14,109 bases of DNA from an uncultured Oscillospiraceae bacterium (GCA_900547445.1 URGJ01000028.1:1-14109), one strand, 5' to 3'; shown: positions 6,494 to 13,827, numbered from the stretch's first letter. Notes: generated by a model not told the origin, from the sequence alone. Program-made: numbers and translations.

Positions 6494-7094
6494 CCTCGGT
6501 CACCTCCTCTATGTTTTTAATGCATTCAAACTCCTTAAGCGCCTTATTTACCGCCTTGTTTACGGCGGTTGAGGTAATTGTAGCCCCCGTGACGGCGTTT
6601 ACCTCGTTTTTAGCGGAATCAGCCCCGTTTTTAAGGAGGGATATCCCGCTTTTCTTGCCCGCATACTGGGAATAAAAGCTTTCCTTAGCGGCGTTTTGCC
6701 CGAGTCCCGGGGTCTCGTTCGATACATCTAAAATCGCAACCGATTTTACCGTACCGTCGACATTTACCGCCGTCATAACCGAAACATCGCCGCCGTAGCC
6801 CTTTTCGACGGTTTTAAAAATATATCCGATTATATTACCGTCCTTAAGAGCGAAATAATATGTAAATTCGTTTTCGCCGTCCTTAAACTCTTCTTCGGTG
6901 AATTTGTCCGCCTTAATAAGGCTTGCCATAGTTTCACTGCTGTTTTTTTCCTCAAGCTCGGCAATTTTGTCCTTGGTTATCTTGTTTGTAAGGGACAGCG
7001 CCAGGGGTATTATAATGCAGATTGCAAGCAGTACCGCAACCGGCTTTATAATATCGTTTTTATTTTGTTTAATAATTTCTACAAGCTTAGCCAT
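6483..7094 (-). CDS. rnfG: Rnf electron transport complex subunit RnfG (covalent FMN)
   Basis: Membrane-anchored flavoprotein of Rnf, 203 residues. There is one N-terminal helix (about 17-35, IIKPVAVLLAICIIIPLALSL), then an extracytoplasmic FMN-binding domain. The flavinylation motif is VTGATITS, with the modified Thr expected at about residue 172, normally attached by the flavin transferase ApbE, which is not in this window. The GYGGDVSVMTAV and ETPGLGQNA segments are typical of the RnfG/NqrC domain. AGGAGG lies nine bases before the ATG at 7094. It overlaps rnfD by 8 nt and rnfE by 11 nt. One Cys (in FECIKN) sits near the C-terminus. Confidence 0.95.
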   Translation of the reverse strand: MAKLVEIIKQNKNDIIKPVAVLLAICIIIPLALSLTNKITKDKIAELEEKNSSETMASLIKADKFTEEEFKDGENEFTYYFALKDGNIIGYIFKTVEKGYGGDVSVMTAVNVDGTVKSVAILDVSNETPGLGQNAAKESFYSQYAGKKSGISLLKNGADSAKNEVNAVTGATITSTAVNKAVNKALKEFECIKNIEEVTEGEK

Positions 7095-8022
7095 TCCGCG
7101 CTTCCTCCTTTTTGGGGCTAACGAAACCGAAAGGCTTAGAAAGCGTTAAGCGGTTTATATGCGGAACAAGTATGTTCATAAGCAGTATTGAATAGGACAC
7201 ACCCTCGGGCAAAGCACCGAATTTTCTTATCACAAAGGTTATAATTCCGCACCCCACCGCAAATATTGCCTTGCCGAGATTAGTCGTCGGACTTGTGGTG
7301 TAGTCGGTCGCCATAAAGATTGCGCCCAGCATAAGTCCGCCGCCGTAAACCCATACCGCGACATTCTCGCCTGAAATAAAGGAAAGAAGCGCCACAGTAC
7401 CGATAAAGCAAACAGGGATAATCGGGGAAATAACATTCCTTATAAGCAGGTAAATTCCGCCGACCAGTAAAAGAAACGCCGAGGTCTCGCCAATAGAGCC
7501 GGGGTGCATACCGAAGAATAAGGCTTTCAAAGTATATGTACCGCTCTCGGCGGCAAGCGGAGTAGGCGAGGTCACCGCGTCAAAGAGAGGCGAAGTGAAT
7601 TTTGTCATTGTCGAGGGGAAAGAAACAAGCAGTACTATACGCGTGGCAATAGCAGGGTTAGCAAAGTTACAGCCTATACCGCCGAACATCTGCTTTACCA
7701 CGATTATCGCAACAATACTGCCTATCGCCGCCTGCCACAGCGGAATCGAAGACGGCAGGTTCATACCAAGGAGCAGTCCCGTAACTACCGCCGACATATC
7801 GCCTGTCGTATTGGGCTTTTTAAGCGCCTTAGCCCACAAAAACTCGCTTAATACCGCGCAAATAATGCAAACCGCCAGCACCAATGCGGCGTGCCAGCCG
7901 AAAAGTATACAGCCGTAAACCGCGGCGGGCATGAGGGCTATTACCACGTCGGACATAATGCCCCTTGTAGTGTCGCCCTGCCTTATATGGGGCGAGGACG
8001 CCGCCGTAAGTATCTCTTTCAT
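7087..8022 (-). CDS. rnfD: Rnf electron transport complex subunit RnfD (covalent FMN)
   Basis: Large membrane subunit of Rnf, 311 residues, homologous to NqrB, with many hydrophobic helices; thought to take part in ion translocation. The second covalent FMN site is visible as DAVTSPTPLA, with the modified Thr at about residue 154; most relatives have Gly-Ala or Ser-Ala before that Thr, here Ser-Pro. GGIGCNFANPAIATRI is a strongly conserved family segment. AAGGAGGG precedes the ATG at 8022. It lies one base after rnfC and overlaps rnfG by 8 nt. Confidence 0.95.
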   Translation of the reverse strand: MKEILTAASSPHIRQGDTTRGIMSDVVIALMPAAVYGCILFGWHAALVLAVCIICAVLSEFLWAKALKKPNTTGDMSAVVTGLLLGMNLPSSIPLWQAAIGSIVAIIVVKQMFGGIGCNFANPAIATRIVLLVSFPSTMTKFTSPLFDAVTSPTPLAAESGTYTLKALFFGMHPGSIGETSAFLLLVGGIYLLIRNVISPIIPVCFIGTVALLSFISGENVAVWVYGGGLMLGAIFMATDYTTSPTTNLGKAIFAVGCGIITFVIRKFGALPEGVSYSILLMNILVPHINRLTLSKPFGFVSPKKEEARNG

Positions 8023-8023
8023 A

Positions 8024-9355
8024 TTACTTTTCCCTCCTTAGCTGTGCCTTGGCAAGCCGCATAACCTGTGTCAGCGGCCGCTTTGCGGGACATACATAAG
8101 AACAGCTCCCGCACTCCATACAGTAGTTTACATTAAGCCCGTCGAGCCTTTCGGTAAAGCCGTGATTTACCGCCGCCTCGACCGACGCGGGATATAAATT
8201 CATAGGACAAGCCCTTGCACAGCGCCCGCAGCGGATGCAGGGGGTTACCGTCGGCGGCTTAAGCTCTTCTTTCATAACGGTAATAGCATTGGTGCGCTTT
8301 TCGATAACGCCGCTGTCGCTTTCGGCGTCGACACCCATCATAGGTCCGCCGAAAATGATTTCGTTCGCGTCTTCAGCCACGCCGCCCGCAAACTCCAACA
8401 CATCTTTAATTGCTGTGCCGATAGGCACTATTATATTCTTAGGCTCGTTTACCGCCGTGCCGTCCACGGTTATGCGCTTAGCCACCAGCGGCATGCCCGT
8501 CTTTATAAAACGGTTAAGGGTCACAACGCTCGTAATATTCATTACTATACATCCGACATCGCTCGGCAGCTTTCCCGCGGGAACCTTTCTTCCCGTGGCG
8601 GAATAGATTATAACCTTTTCTGCTCCCTGAGGATAGCTTGTAGGAAGCTTCATAAGCTTAACGCTGTCGTCTGCGTCGCGGCGGTCTGTCGCTATCTCGT
8701 AAAGCTTTTCTATTGCCTTTTGCTTGTTGCTTTCAATGCAGATTATGACTTTTTCTATATTAAGCTTTTCCTTTATAAGATACACGCCCTCAATAACGTC
8801 CTCATAATCCTCCATACAAGCGCGGTAATCGCTTGTGATATATGGCTCGCACTCTGCGCCGTTAATGATAAGGGTGTCTATCGGCGTTTCATCTTTAACA
8901 GAAAGCTTTACCTTTGTCGGGAATCCCGCGCCGCCAAGGCCTACAAGTCCGCAAAGGTCGGCGGCTTTAACCAAATCCTCTCTTGAATTTGCGGGGAAAG
9001 GCTTAAGCTCGGGATCTTTTTCCATAATTCCGTCCGACTCGATAACAACGCATTTTGTTTTGCGGCCACCGACGTTCATTTCCTCGATCGCCTTTACCGT
9101 GCCGGAAACGCTCGAATGGACGGGCGCGCTCACAAAGCCCGAAGCCCCGCCGATAAGAGTTCCGACAAAAACCTTATCCCCGGCCTTTACTACAGGCTCG
9201 GCAGGCGCGCCGATATGCTGTGACATCGGTATTTTAACAACCGCAGGAGGAGGCATTACAACAGATTCGGTCTCGGCAGTATTTTTAAGGTGAGGCAACA
9301 GCGCGCCTCCGCTTATATGCCCGACCGGCCGAAGTATCTTCTCTTTCTTTTCCAT
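8024..9355 (-). CDS. rnfC: Rnf electron transport complex subunit RnfC (NADH-binding)
   Basis: Peripheral cytoplasmic subunit where NAD+ is reduced, 443 residues. The N-terminal barrel-sandwich-like domain (about 30-105) is followed by the nucleotide/FMN site GLVGLGGAGFPT (about 136-147) and INGAECEPYITSDYR, as in complex I NuoF-type subunits. Two [4Fe-4S] motifs lie at the end: CIRCGRCARACP (C373, 376, 379, 383) and CMECGSCSYVCP (C412, 415, 418, 422). Length is normal for clostridial RnfC. The ATG at 9355 has a modest AAGGGG site. It is the first gene of rnfCDGEAB, about 30 nt from the predicted transcript start. Confidence 0.96.
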   Translation of the reverse strand: MEKKEKILRPVGHISGGALLPHLKNTAETESVVMPPPAVVKIPMSQHIGAPAEPVVKAGDKVFVGTLIGGASGFVSAPVHSSVSGTVKAIEEMNVGGRKTKCVVIESDGIMEKDPELKPFPANSREDLVKAADLCGLVGLGGAGFPTKVKLSVKDETPIDTLIINGAECEPYITSDYRACMEDYEDVIEGVYLIKEKLNIEKVIICIESNKQKAIEKLYEIATDRRDADDSVKLMKLPTSYPQGAEKVIIYSATGRKVPAGKLPSDVGCIVMNITSVVTLNRFIKTGMPLVAKRITVDGTAVNEPKNIIVPIGTAIKDVLEFAGGVAEDANEIIFGGPMMGVDAESDSGVIEKRTNAITVMKEELKPPTVTPCIRCGRCARACPMNLYPASVEAAVNHGFTERLDGLNVNYCMECGSCSYVCPAKRPLTQVMRLAKAQLRREK

Positions 9356-9392
9356 AATTCTTCCCCTTTGAAGAAAAATAATATACTATTTA

Positions 9393-9421
9393 ATAATAGC
9401 ATAATAATCATATTTTTACAA
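9393..9421 (-). promoter_or_regulatory. rnf operon promoter with extended -10
   Basis: Reading leftwards, TTGTAA (9421-9416), a 17-nt spacer ending TGC, then TATTAT (9398-9393). The TGn just before the -10 makes it an extended -10 promoter that can work with a weak -35. Transcription would start near 9386, about 31 nt before rnfC. Confidence 0.65.
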
Positions 9422-9434
9422 CAATTTTATAAAC

Positions 9435-9446
9435 AGAAGCGCTTCT
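9435..9446. promoter_or_regulatory. 12-bp perfect palindrome upstream of the rnf promoter
   Basis: AGAAGCGCTTCT is fully self-complementary, centred about 54 bp upstream of the predicted rnf start and just outside the -35. It may be an operator for an unidentified regulator. It does not match the Rex operator (TTGTTAA, four bases, TTAACAA). A short palindrome can occur by chance. Confidence 0.3.
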
Positions 9447-9453
9447 TTCCGCC

Positions 9454-9491
9454 AAAAAGCCCTGAATTTCAAATGAAATTCAGGGCTTTTT
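9454..9491 (-). terminator. Intrinsic terminator of the sortase/LCP/surface-protein operon
   Basis: A perfect 17-bp stem (arms 9454-9470 and 9475-9491) with a four-base loop. The stem has A-rich and T-rich outer ends, so it could work in both directions. It starts 57 nt after the stop of the surface-protein gene and isolates the rnf promoter from read-through. Confidence 0.9.
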
Positions 9492-9548
9492 AATAGTATA
9501 AACCGACCTGTTTCCGAGTGATTTCAGCTCTTTTACGTTTCAGCGCTA

Positions 9549-10244
9549 TTAAGCTATTCTAATTTTCTTTACGGAAACAACAGCTGCGATTGCGCTGACG
9601 GCAAGTAAAGCGAATACAATCGGGGTAGCTGTATCAGAGGTCTGGGGAGATTTTGTATCGTCCTTAGCTGCGGTAATGTCGGTAACTGTCTGCGCGTCGG
9701 TAACCAGAACAAACTCGCCAAGTTCGTTAAAGGTAACGGTTACAGTGTCCTTACCTGCTGTCGCGTTAAGTCTTACAACCTCGCCGCTTGTTCCGGCAAG
9801 ATTAATAACACGGCTAAAGTTTATCGGTGCGGAAAGTCCCATAACCTGACCTTCTCCCGCTGTCGAGGAAAGACCTGTTGCGCTATTGGAGGAACTCTTG
9901 AATAGTACATATACCTTAGAAGTGGGCTTAACTCCCGGAACATTCAACACAACGGTCATCGGAAAACTCGGATTGCCCTGACCCTCTAAAACAAGCTGTT
10001 TCTGATCGACAAGCTTAAGATCGCTGCCGTACTCACTTTTCAGTTTCGCAAAAGCGTCGTTATAAACCGACTGGTCTACCTGAGTGGATTCCAACTTAAC
10101 CTTGAATGAATTTCCCTTGGAATCCTTAGCCGAAGCCGAGACGATTACACCGCTGAGCTTCTCAGGAGAGGGATTTGCCGCAACAGCTGTAAGAGCCGTA
10201 ACCGCCATAATTGCTGTCATAAGAAATGCTAATACCTTTTTCAT
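9549..10244 (-). CDS. Small secreted surface protein with SPQTSD sorting signal
   Basis: A 231-residue exported protein of unknown function. It has a signal peptide (MKKVLAFLMT, hydrophobic to AVAA, cleavage near 20-23) and a Ser/Thr/Val-rich middle (about 30-195) that looks beta-rich; I recognise no enzyme motif. It ends with a cell-wall sorting signal: SPQTSD (199-204), a hydrophobic helix (about 207-224) and the basic tail KKIRIA. SPxT matches the (S/P/N)PxTG type used by clostridial class B sortases, but the residue after Thr is Ser, not Gly. An AAAGGA ribosome binding site precedes the ATG at 10244. It lies 20 nt after the LCP gene, third in an operon with a sortase, so it is very likely that sortase's substrate. 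A terminator follows. Confidence 0.8.
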   Translation of the reverse strand: MKKVLAFLMTAIMAVTALTAVAANPSPEKLSGVIVSASAKDSKGNSFKVKLESTQVDQSVYNDAFAKLKSEYGSDLKLVDQKQLVLEGQGNPSFPMTVVLNVPGVKPTSKVYVLFKSSSNSATGLSSTAGEGQVMGLSAPINFSRVINLAGTSGEVVRLNATAGKDTVTVTFNELGEFVLVTDAQTVTDITAAKDDTKSPQTSDTATPIVFALLAVSAIAAVVSVKKIRIA

Positions 10245-10264
10245 ATCAATTTTCCTTTCAAAAA

Positions 10265-11299
10265 TTATTGTTTTTTATAAAATACATCTAAAAGCAGCTC
10301 ATAAAGCTGATCCTCATACGGAGTGAAGGTTTCATAGGTGCCGTCATTTCCCGTTTCACCCTCGATTCCGATAATTTGGAAATCAGCATAAAGCGCTTCA
10401 GACGCAAGGTATACTGCGCTTGCGGAGGTTACATCTGTAACCGTATTTGCCGCTAATTTATTATACATTTTAATCGGCAGGGATAAATCCTTAAGCATTG
10501 CCGTCTTCGCCCTGCCTACAAAGCTTGAAATAAACGCCTTTTGCCTTTCAAGCCGCGGAGCATTGCTGTCTCCCCTATGCTGAAGATAAGCTACGGCATT
10601 TTTTCCCGTAACGTTTATTTCTGCGCCCTGCTTCCAATTAGAATTAACTGACGTCAAATTCTCTGTAATTTTAACAGGCACGCCGCCTACTGCGTTTACA
10701 ATATCCTCAATCGAATTCATAAATACAGTATAATAGCCGCTGATAGGAATGCCGTAAAACAGGTTTGAAACTGCTTTAACCGTATTTTCGGAAGACATTC
10801 TGTCATCCTTACCGTAGGTATAGGCAAGACATATTTGCTGCTTACTTGTTGAAAAATAATTGCCGTTTATATCATATGAATCAACATCGGTAACCGTATT
10901 GCGGGATATTGCTATAACCTTAACGGACTTCGCTCCCGTATCGAATGATATGAGATAAAGTGCGTCTGCCTGATGCGTATCCGACGCATTCGGTTTTTTT
11001 ATGTCCACCCCCATAAGTAGAATATTTATGAGCTTATCATTGTAATTGTAGGCGGCTCCGTTGTAATAAGCGTCGGCGTCCTCAGGAAGAGTATCCGAAC
11101 CGCTTATCGGAAGCTTTACATCTGCATTTTCCTGTTTTTTGCGTAAAGCCGTTTCGCCTACTTTACGAATAATCAAAAAAGCCGAAAATAAAACCAGAAC
11201 GGCAGCGATAACAACAGTTAATACGATTATGAGTTTTTTATGTTTGATTTTTGATTTCCGCTTGGGAGCTTTCTCTTCGCTATTGTTCTCTGCTGTCAT
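10265..11299 (-). CDS. LytR-CpsA-Psr (LCP) family protein
   Basis: A 344-residue membrane-anchored protein. It has a basic cytoplasmic start (KRKSKIKHKK), one helix (about 23-44) and an extracytoplasmic LCP domain (about 90-265). LCP enzymes transfer polyprenyl-linked glycopolymers, such as teichoic acids or capsule, to peptidoglycan. The domain shows LLMGVDIKK (Asp99), DALYLISFD, VKVIAISRNT (Arg133), GYYTVFMNSIEDIVNAVGGV and RGDSNAPRLERQKAFI (Arg249, Arg252). The usual IPRDT loop reads ISRNT here, so Pro and Asp are replaced and activity could be altered. AGGGAG is nine bases before the ATG at 11299. It overlaps the sortase gene by 20 nt. It might attach a polymer to the sorted protein or the wall near it; that is inference. 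Confidence 0.88.
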   Translation of the reverse strand: MTAENNSEEKAPKRKSKIKHKKLIIVLTVVIAAVLVLFSAFLIIRKVGETALRKKQENADVKLPISGSDTLPEDADAYYNGAAYNYNDKLINILLMGVDIKKPNASDTHQADALYLISFDTGAKSVKVIAISRNTVTDVDSYDINGNYFSTSKQQICLAYTYGKDDRMSSENTVKAVSNLFYGIPISGYYTVFMNSIEDIVNAVGGVPVKITENLTSVNSNWKQGAEINVTGKNAVAYLQHRGDSNAPRLERQKAFISSFVGRAKTAMLKDLSLPIKMYNKLAANTVTDVTSASAVYLASEALYADFQIIGIEGETGNDGTYETFTPYEDQLYELLLDVFYKKQ

Positions 11300-12053
11300 A
11301 TACTAAAACTCCCTGAACCAGATAACGTTCCTCATCATTCCCTGTGCAGGTTGAGAGTGTAATAATCCTATCGTCCTTTGTAACCTGCAAATCGCGGTTT
11401 ATGTTAGCATTCATTTTTCTTGTGGAAAAAATCATATCAAGATAGGCAGAGCGTATATTTTCATCGTCAAAATCAAAGTTTAAAAGAATGTGCCTGTTAT
11501 CCGAAACATATGCCGCAAATATTTGATATTTAATAATGCGGCCGGGCATATATACATTAATATACTGATTTTTTTCAAAAAAAGTTTTATCTCTGTATTT
11601 CTTGAGCGTACCGAACATAGTTCCGTTCTTCATATTGTGACCATAAACCACCGTATTGAAATCGGAAAAATCTGTCCCATTATAATTCTCAGTATAAACA
11701 CTCCCGTATACGGAACGCTTTTTGTCAACCGTATGATTGAGATAATAAGCATTGTCGTCTTCCCGCCTGAGAATGGGATAATCAACAGAAGTACCGGGAA
11801 CATTTATCCAACCGTAAATATCGGAATTTTTCTTTTTAAGCTCCACAAAATCAACCGGAGGCTCAACATAATTAAACCCTGAAGAAGCGCTTTCTCCGCT
11901 CACCGAGACCTGCGAACGCAAATCGTCCATTTCATCAGACCGCTGCTTCATTTCAATAAAGAACACAATACATCCCGCAAAGCAAATAATCGAAACTGCG
12001 AGCAGAACTATCCATATTTTTTTATGTGACTTTCCCGTTGCTGTATTCTCCAT
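11280..12053 (-). CDS. Class B sortase
   Basis: A membrane-anchored transpeptidase that cuts a sorting signal after Thr and links the protein to peptidoglycan. The 257-residue protein has an N-terminal helix (about 12-34), a coiled stretch with EMKQRSDEMDDLRSQV, then the sortase domain. Catalytic residues are visible: His139 in VVYGHNM, Cys236 in LSTCTGND and Arg243 in ERYLVQG. The phrases DIYGWINVPGTSVDYPI, the length and the helix-rich segment before the Cys motif point to class B (SrtB). The ATG at 12053 has no clear ribosome binding site, and the predicted transcript starts only about 15 nt upstream. First gene of the operon; overlaps the LCP gene. Likely substrate: the SPQTSD protein at 9549-10244. 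Confidence 0.93.
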   Translation of the reverse strand: MENTATGKSHKKIWIVLLAVSIICFAGCIVFFIEMKQRSDEMDDLRSQVSVSGESASSGFNYVEPPVDFVELKKKNSDIYGWINVPGTSVDYPILRREDDNAYYLNHTVDKKRSVYGSVYTENYNGTDFSDFNTVVYGHNMKNGTMFGTLKKYRDKTFFEKNQYINVYMPGRIIKYQIFAAYVSDNRHILLNFDFDDENIRSAYLDMIFSTRKMNANINRDLQVTKDDRIITLSTCTGNDEERYLVQGVLVYDSREQ

Positions 12054-12074
12054 TCATTTCTAATATATGTATAG

Positions 12075-12103
12075 ATTATACTATTTAAAAAATTAAAAGT
12101 CAA
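12075..12103 (-). promoter_or_regulatory. Promoter of the sortase operon
   Basis: Reading leftwards, TTGACT (12103-12098), a 17-nt AT-rich spacer, and a perfect TATAAT (12080-12075). Start expected near 12068, leaving a leader of about 15 nt before the sortase ATG. Confidence 0.8.
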
Positions 12104-12144
12104 TATAAAATAATCGACATATTTTGTATTTGATTTTTATATAC

Positions 12145-12173
12145 TTGCTTTTATTTCTATCAGAATATATAAT
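12145..12173 (+). promoter_or_regulatory. Promoter of the DUF2975-like gene
   Basis: TTGCTT (12145-12150), a 17-nt spacer and a perfect TATAAT (12168-12173). It diverges from the sortase promoter; the two -35 boxes are about 40 bp apart, so regulation could be shared. Start expected near 12180. Confidence 0.6.
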
Positions 12174-12210
12174 TATTAAGTAATATTCTATATCAACGGA
12201 GGATCGATTT

Positions 12211-12657
12211 ATGCTAAGCGCAAAGAAATCACTGCATATTTGTCTCATACTTACAAATATTTTCATCTGCCTGCTGGTCATTGTAACAATATTACTGCCG
12301 TTTGGAGTTTCATGGTATGTTGAGATTATGCACCGTTCTCAGAAGCTGCCCGCTACAATTATGGTCACGTGCTATCCATGCGCACCCATATTAGGCATAG
12401 CGCTTATAATGCTGCGTAAAATAATAAAAAGAATTTCAGCAGATAATATTTTCTGCGCGGACAATTCAATGAACCTAAAAGTGATATCCGTTTGCTGTCT
12501 TACAATAGCGATGATAACCCTTATTGCCGGAAGATTTTATCTCCCGTTTTACATTGTAGGCGGAACATTTGTCTTCTTAGCTCTTGTCTCATATACAATG
12601 AAGGCAGTTTTTCTTACGCTAAGTGAAAAATACGGAGAAAATCCCTCTAATACGTAA
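12211..12657 (+). CDS. Four-helix membrane protein, DUF2975-like
   Basis: A 148-residue protein with four predicted membrane helices (about 9-31, 48-68, 89-107, 109-134). The pattern ALIMLRKIIKRI, then F/N-containing ADNSMNLKVISVCC, then a final long helix ending in a short polar tail resembles DUF2975 proteins, common in Firmicutes. Most of those are encoded beside a small Cro/C1-type regulator; none is present here, and the usual acidic C-terminal END/TI ending is missing. Function unknown. GGAGG is eight bases before the ATG at 12211. The gene stands alone between a divergent sortase operon and galE, with its own promoter and no clear terminator. The family assignment is from remembered pattern only. 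Confidence 0.75.
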   Translation: MLSAKKSLHICLILTNIFICLLVIVTILLPFGVSWYVEIMHRSQKLPATIMVTCYPCAPILGIALIMLRKIIKRISADNIFCADNSMNLKVISVCCLTIAMITLIAGRFYLPFYIVGGTFVFLALVSYTMKAVFLTLSEKYGENPSNT

Positions 12658-12698
12658 CAAAAAATCCTCCTCATCGTTTTCTGCCGCCGCCTTTTCGC

Positions 12699-12727
12699 TT
12701 GACAAAACGGAGATTTTGATATATTAT
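12699..12727 (+). promoter_or_regulatory. galE promoter
   Basis: A consensus TTGACA (12699-12704), exactly 17 nt, then TATTAT (12722-12727). Start expected near 12734. In the leader, CCGTTT (12742-12747) can pair with AAACGG (12765-12770), which partly covers the galE ribosome binding site. Confidence 0.85.
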
Positions 12728-12780
12728 TAACAAGGTTAAAACCGTTTTATAATTCTTAATATCCAAACGGAGGTATTTTT

Positions 12781-13794
12781 ATGTCTATACTTACAACAGG
12801 CGGCGCAGGATATATCGGAAGTCATACCTGCGTTGAACTGATTAACGCCGGATACGATGTTGTGGTTGTCGACAATCTTGACAACAGCAGCAGCGAGGCT
12901 TTAAAAAGGGTTGAAAAAATTACGGGAAAGCCCGTAAAATTTTATAAGGAAGATGTTAGAGACAAAGAAGCCCTCCGAAGGATTTTTTCCGAAAACAATA
13001 TCGAGGCTGTCATTCATTTTGCCGGACTTAAGGCAGTAGGCGAGTCAGTACGCGAGCCTATAATGTACTACGACAACAACCTTATTAACACGATCTCCCT
13101 TATCGAGGTAATGAACGAATTTAATGTTAAGAAAATCGTTTTTTCCTCCTCGGCTACCGTTTACGGCGTTGCCACCGAAATGCCGCTTGTAGAAGGTATG
13201 CCGCTGGGCGCGATTAACCCCTACGGTAAAACAAAGCTCTTTATTGAGCACATTCTCTCCGACCTTTATGCCGCGGACAATGACTGGTGCGTGGCGCTTC
13301 TGCGTTATTTTAATCCTATCGGAGCACATAAAAGCGGTCTTATCGGAGAAGATCCCAAGGGTATTCCTAACAATCTTATGCCGTATATTTCACAGGTTGC
13401 GGTCGGCAAGCTTGAAAAGCTGCATGTTTTCGGAAACGATTATAAAACGGTTGACGGTACAGGTGTGCGCGACTATATTCACGTAGTCGATTTAGCCGTA
13501 GGTCACGTTAAGGCAATTGAGTGGGCGCTCGGTAACAAGGGCTGCGAGGCTATTAACCTCGGTACGGGAAACGGTACAAGCGTGCTTCAGCTTAAGGACG
13601 CCTTCCAAAAGGCAAGCGGAATTGAAATTCCCTATGTTATCGACCCGCGCCGCCCGGGCGACCCCGACGAGGTTTACGCTAACGCCGACAAAGCGAAAAA
13701 GTTGCTCGGCTGGACCGCAAAGTACGGCATTGACGAAATGTGCGAGGATACCTGGCGCTGGCAGAGAAACAATCCTAACGGATACGAAGCATAA
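12781..13794 (+). CDS. galE: UDP-glucose 4-epimerase GalE
   Basis: Cytoplasmic NAD-dependent enzyme of the Leloir pathway that interconverts UDP-galactose and UDP-glucose, supplying UDP-galactose for cell-surface glycans or using galactose. The 337-residue protein is full length for the extended SDR family. It has the NAD-binding GGAGYIGSHT (7-16), DNLDNSS after the second strand, DVRD, HFAGLKAVGES, catalytic SSSAT (122-126), Tyr148/Lys152 in NPYGKTK, and the substrate segments LRYFNPIGAH and DGTGVRDYIHVVDLA. GGAGG lies seven bases before the ATG. It has its own promoter and no other gal genes nearby. The hairpin, tRNA and strong terminator follow on the same strand, so they may share a transcript. 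Confidence 0.97.
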   Translation: MSILTTGGAGYIGSHTCVELINAGYDVVVVDNLDNSSSEALKRVEKITGKPVKFYKEDVRDKEALRRIFSENNIEAVIHFAGLKAVGESVREPIMYYDNNLINTISLIEVMNEFNVKKIVFSSSATVYGVATEMPLVEGMPLGAINPYGKTKLFIEHILSDLYAADNDWCVALLRYFNPIGAHKSGLIGEDPKGIPNNLMPYISQVAVGKLEKLHVFGNDYKTVDGTGVRDYIHVVDLAVGHVKAIEWALGNKGCEAINLGTGNGTSVLQLKDAFQKASGIEIPYVIDPRRPGDPDEVYANADKAKKLLGWTAKYGIDEMCEDTWRWQRNNPNGYEA

Positions 13795-13799
13795 TAAGT

Positions 13800-13819
13800 G
13801 GGACGGCTTTCGCCGTCCC
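13800..13819 (+). other. GC-rich hairpin after galE
   Basis: GGGACGGC and GCCGTCCC form a perfect 8-bp stem with a TTTC loop five bases after the galE stop. No U-run follows (only TCATAT), so it is a poor terminator. It may stabilise the mRNA end or mark processing from the tRNA eight bases further on. Confidence 0.5.
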
Positions 13820-13827
13820 TCATATAC

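Noticed and set aside
9356..9453. Rex operator in the rnf promoter
   Set aside because: No TTGTTAA-N4-TTAACAA-like palindrome; TTGTTG and TTGTAA occur only as single, non-mirrored pieces.
9290..9493. Plus-strand 67-codon ORF over the rnfC start and terminator
   Set aside because: It reads through the rnf promoter and terminator antisense; no start signals.
12093..12281. 62-codon minus-strand ORF across the divergent promoter region
   Set aside because: AT-rich, no ribosome binding site, overlaps both promoters and the DUF2975-like start.
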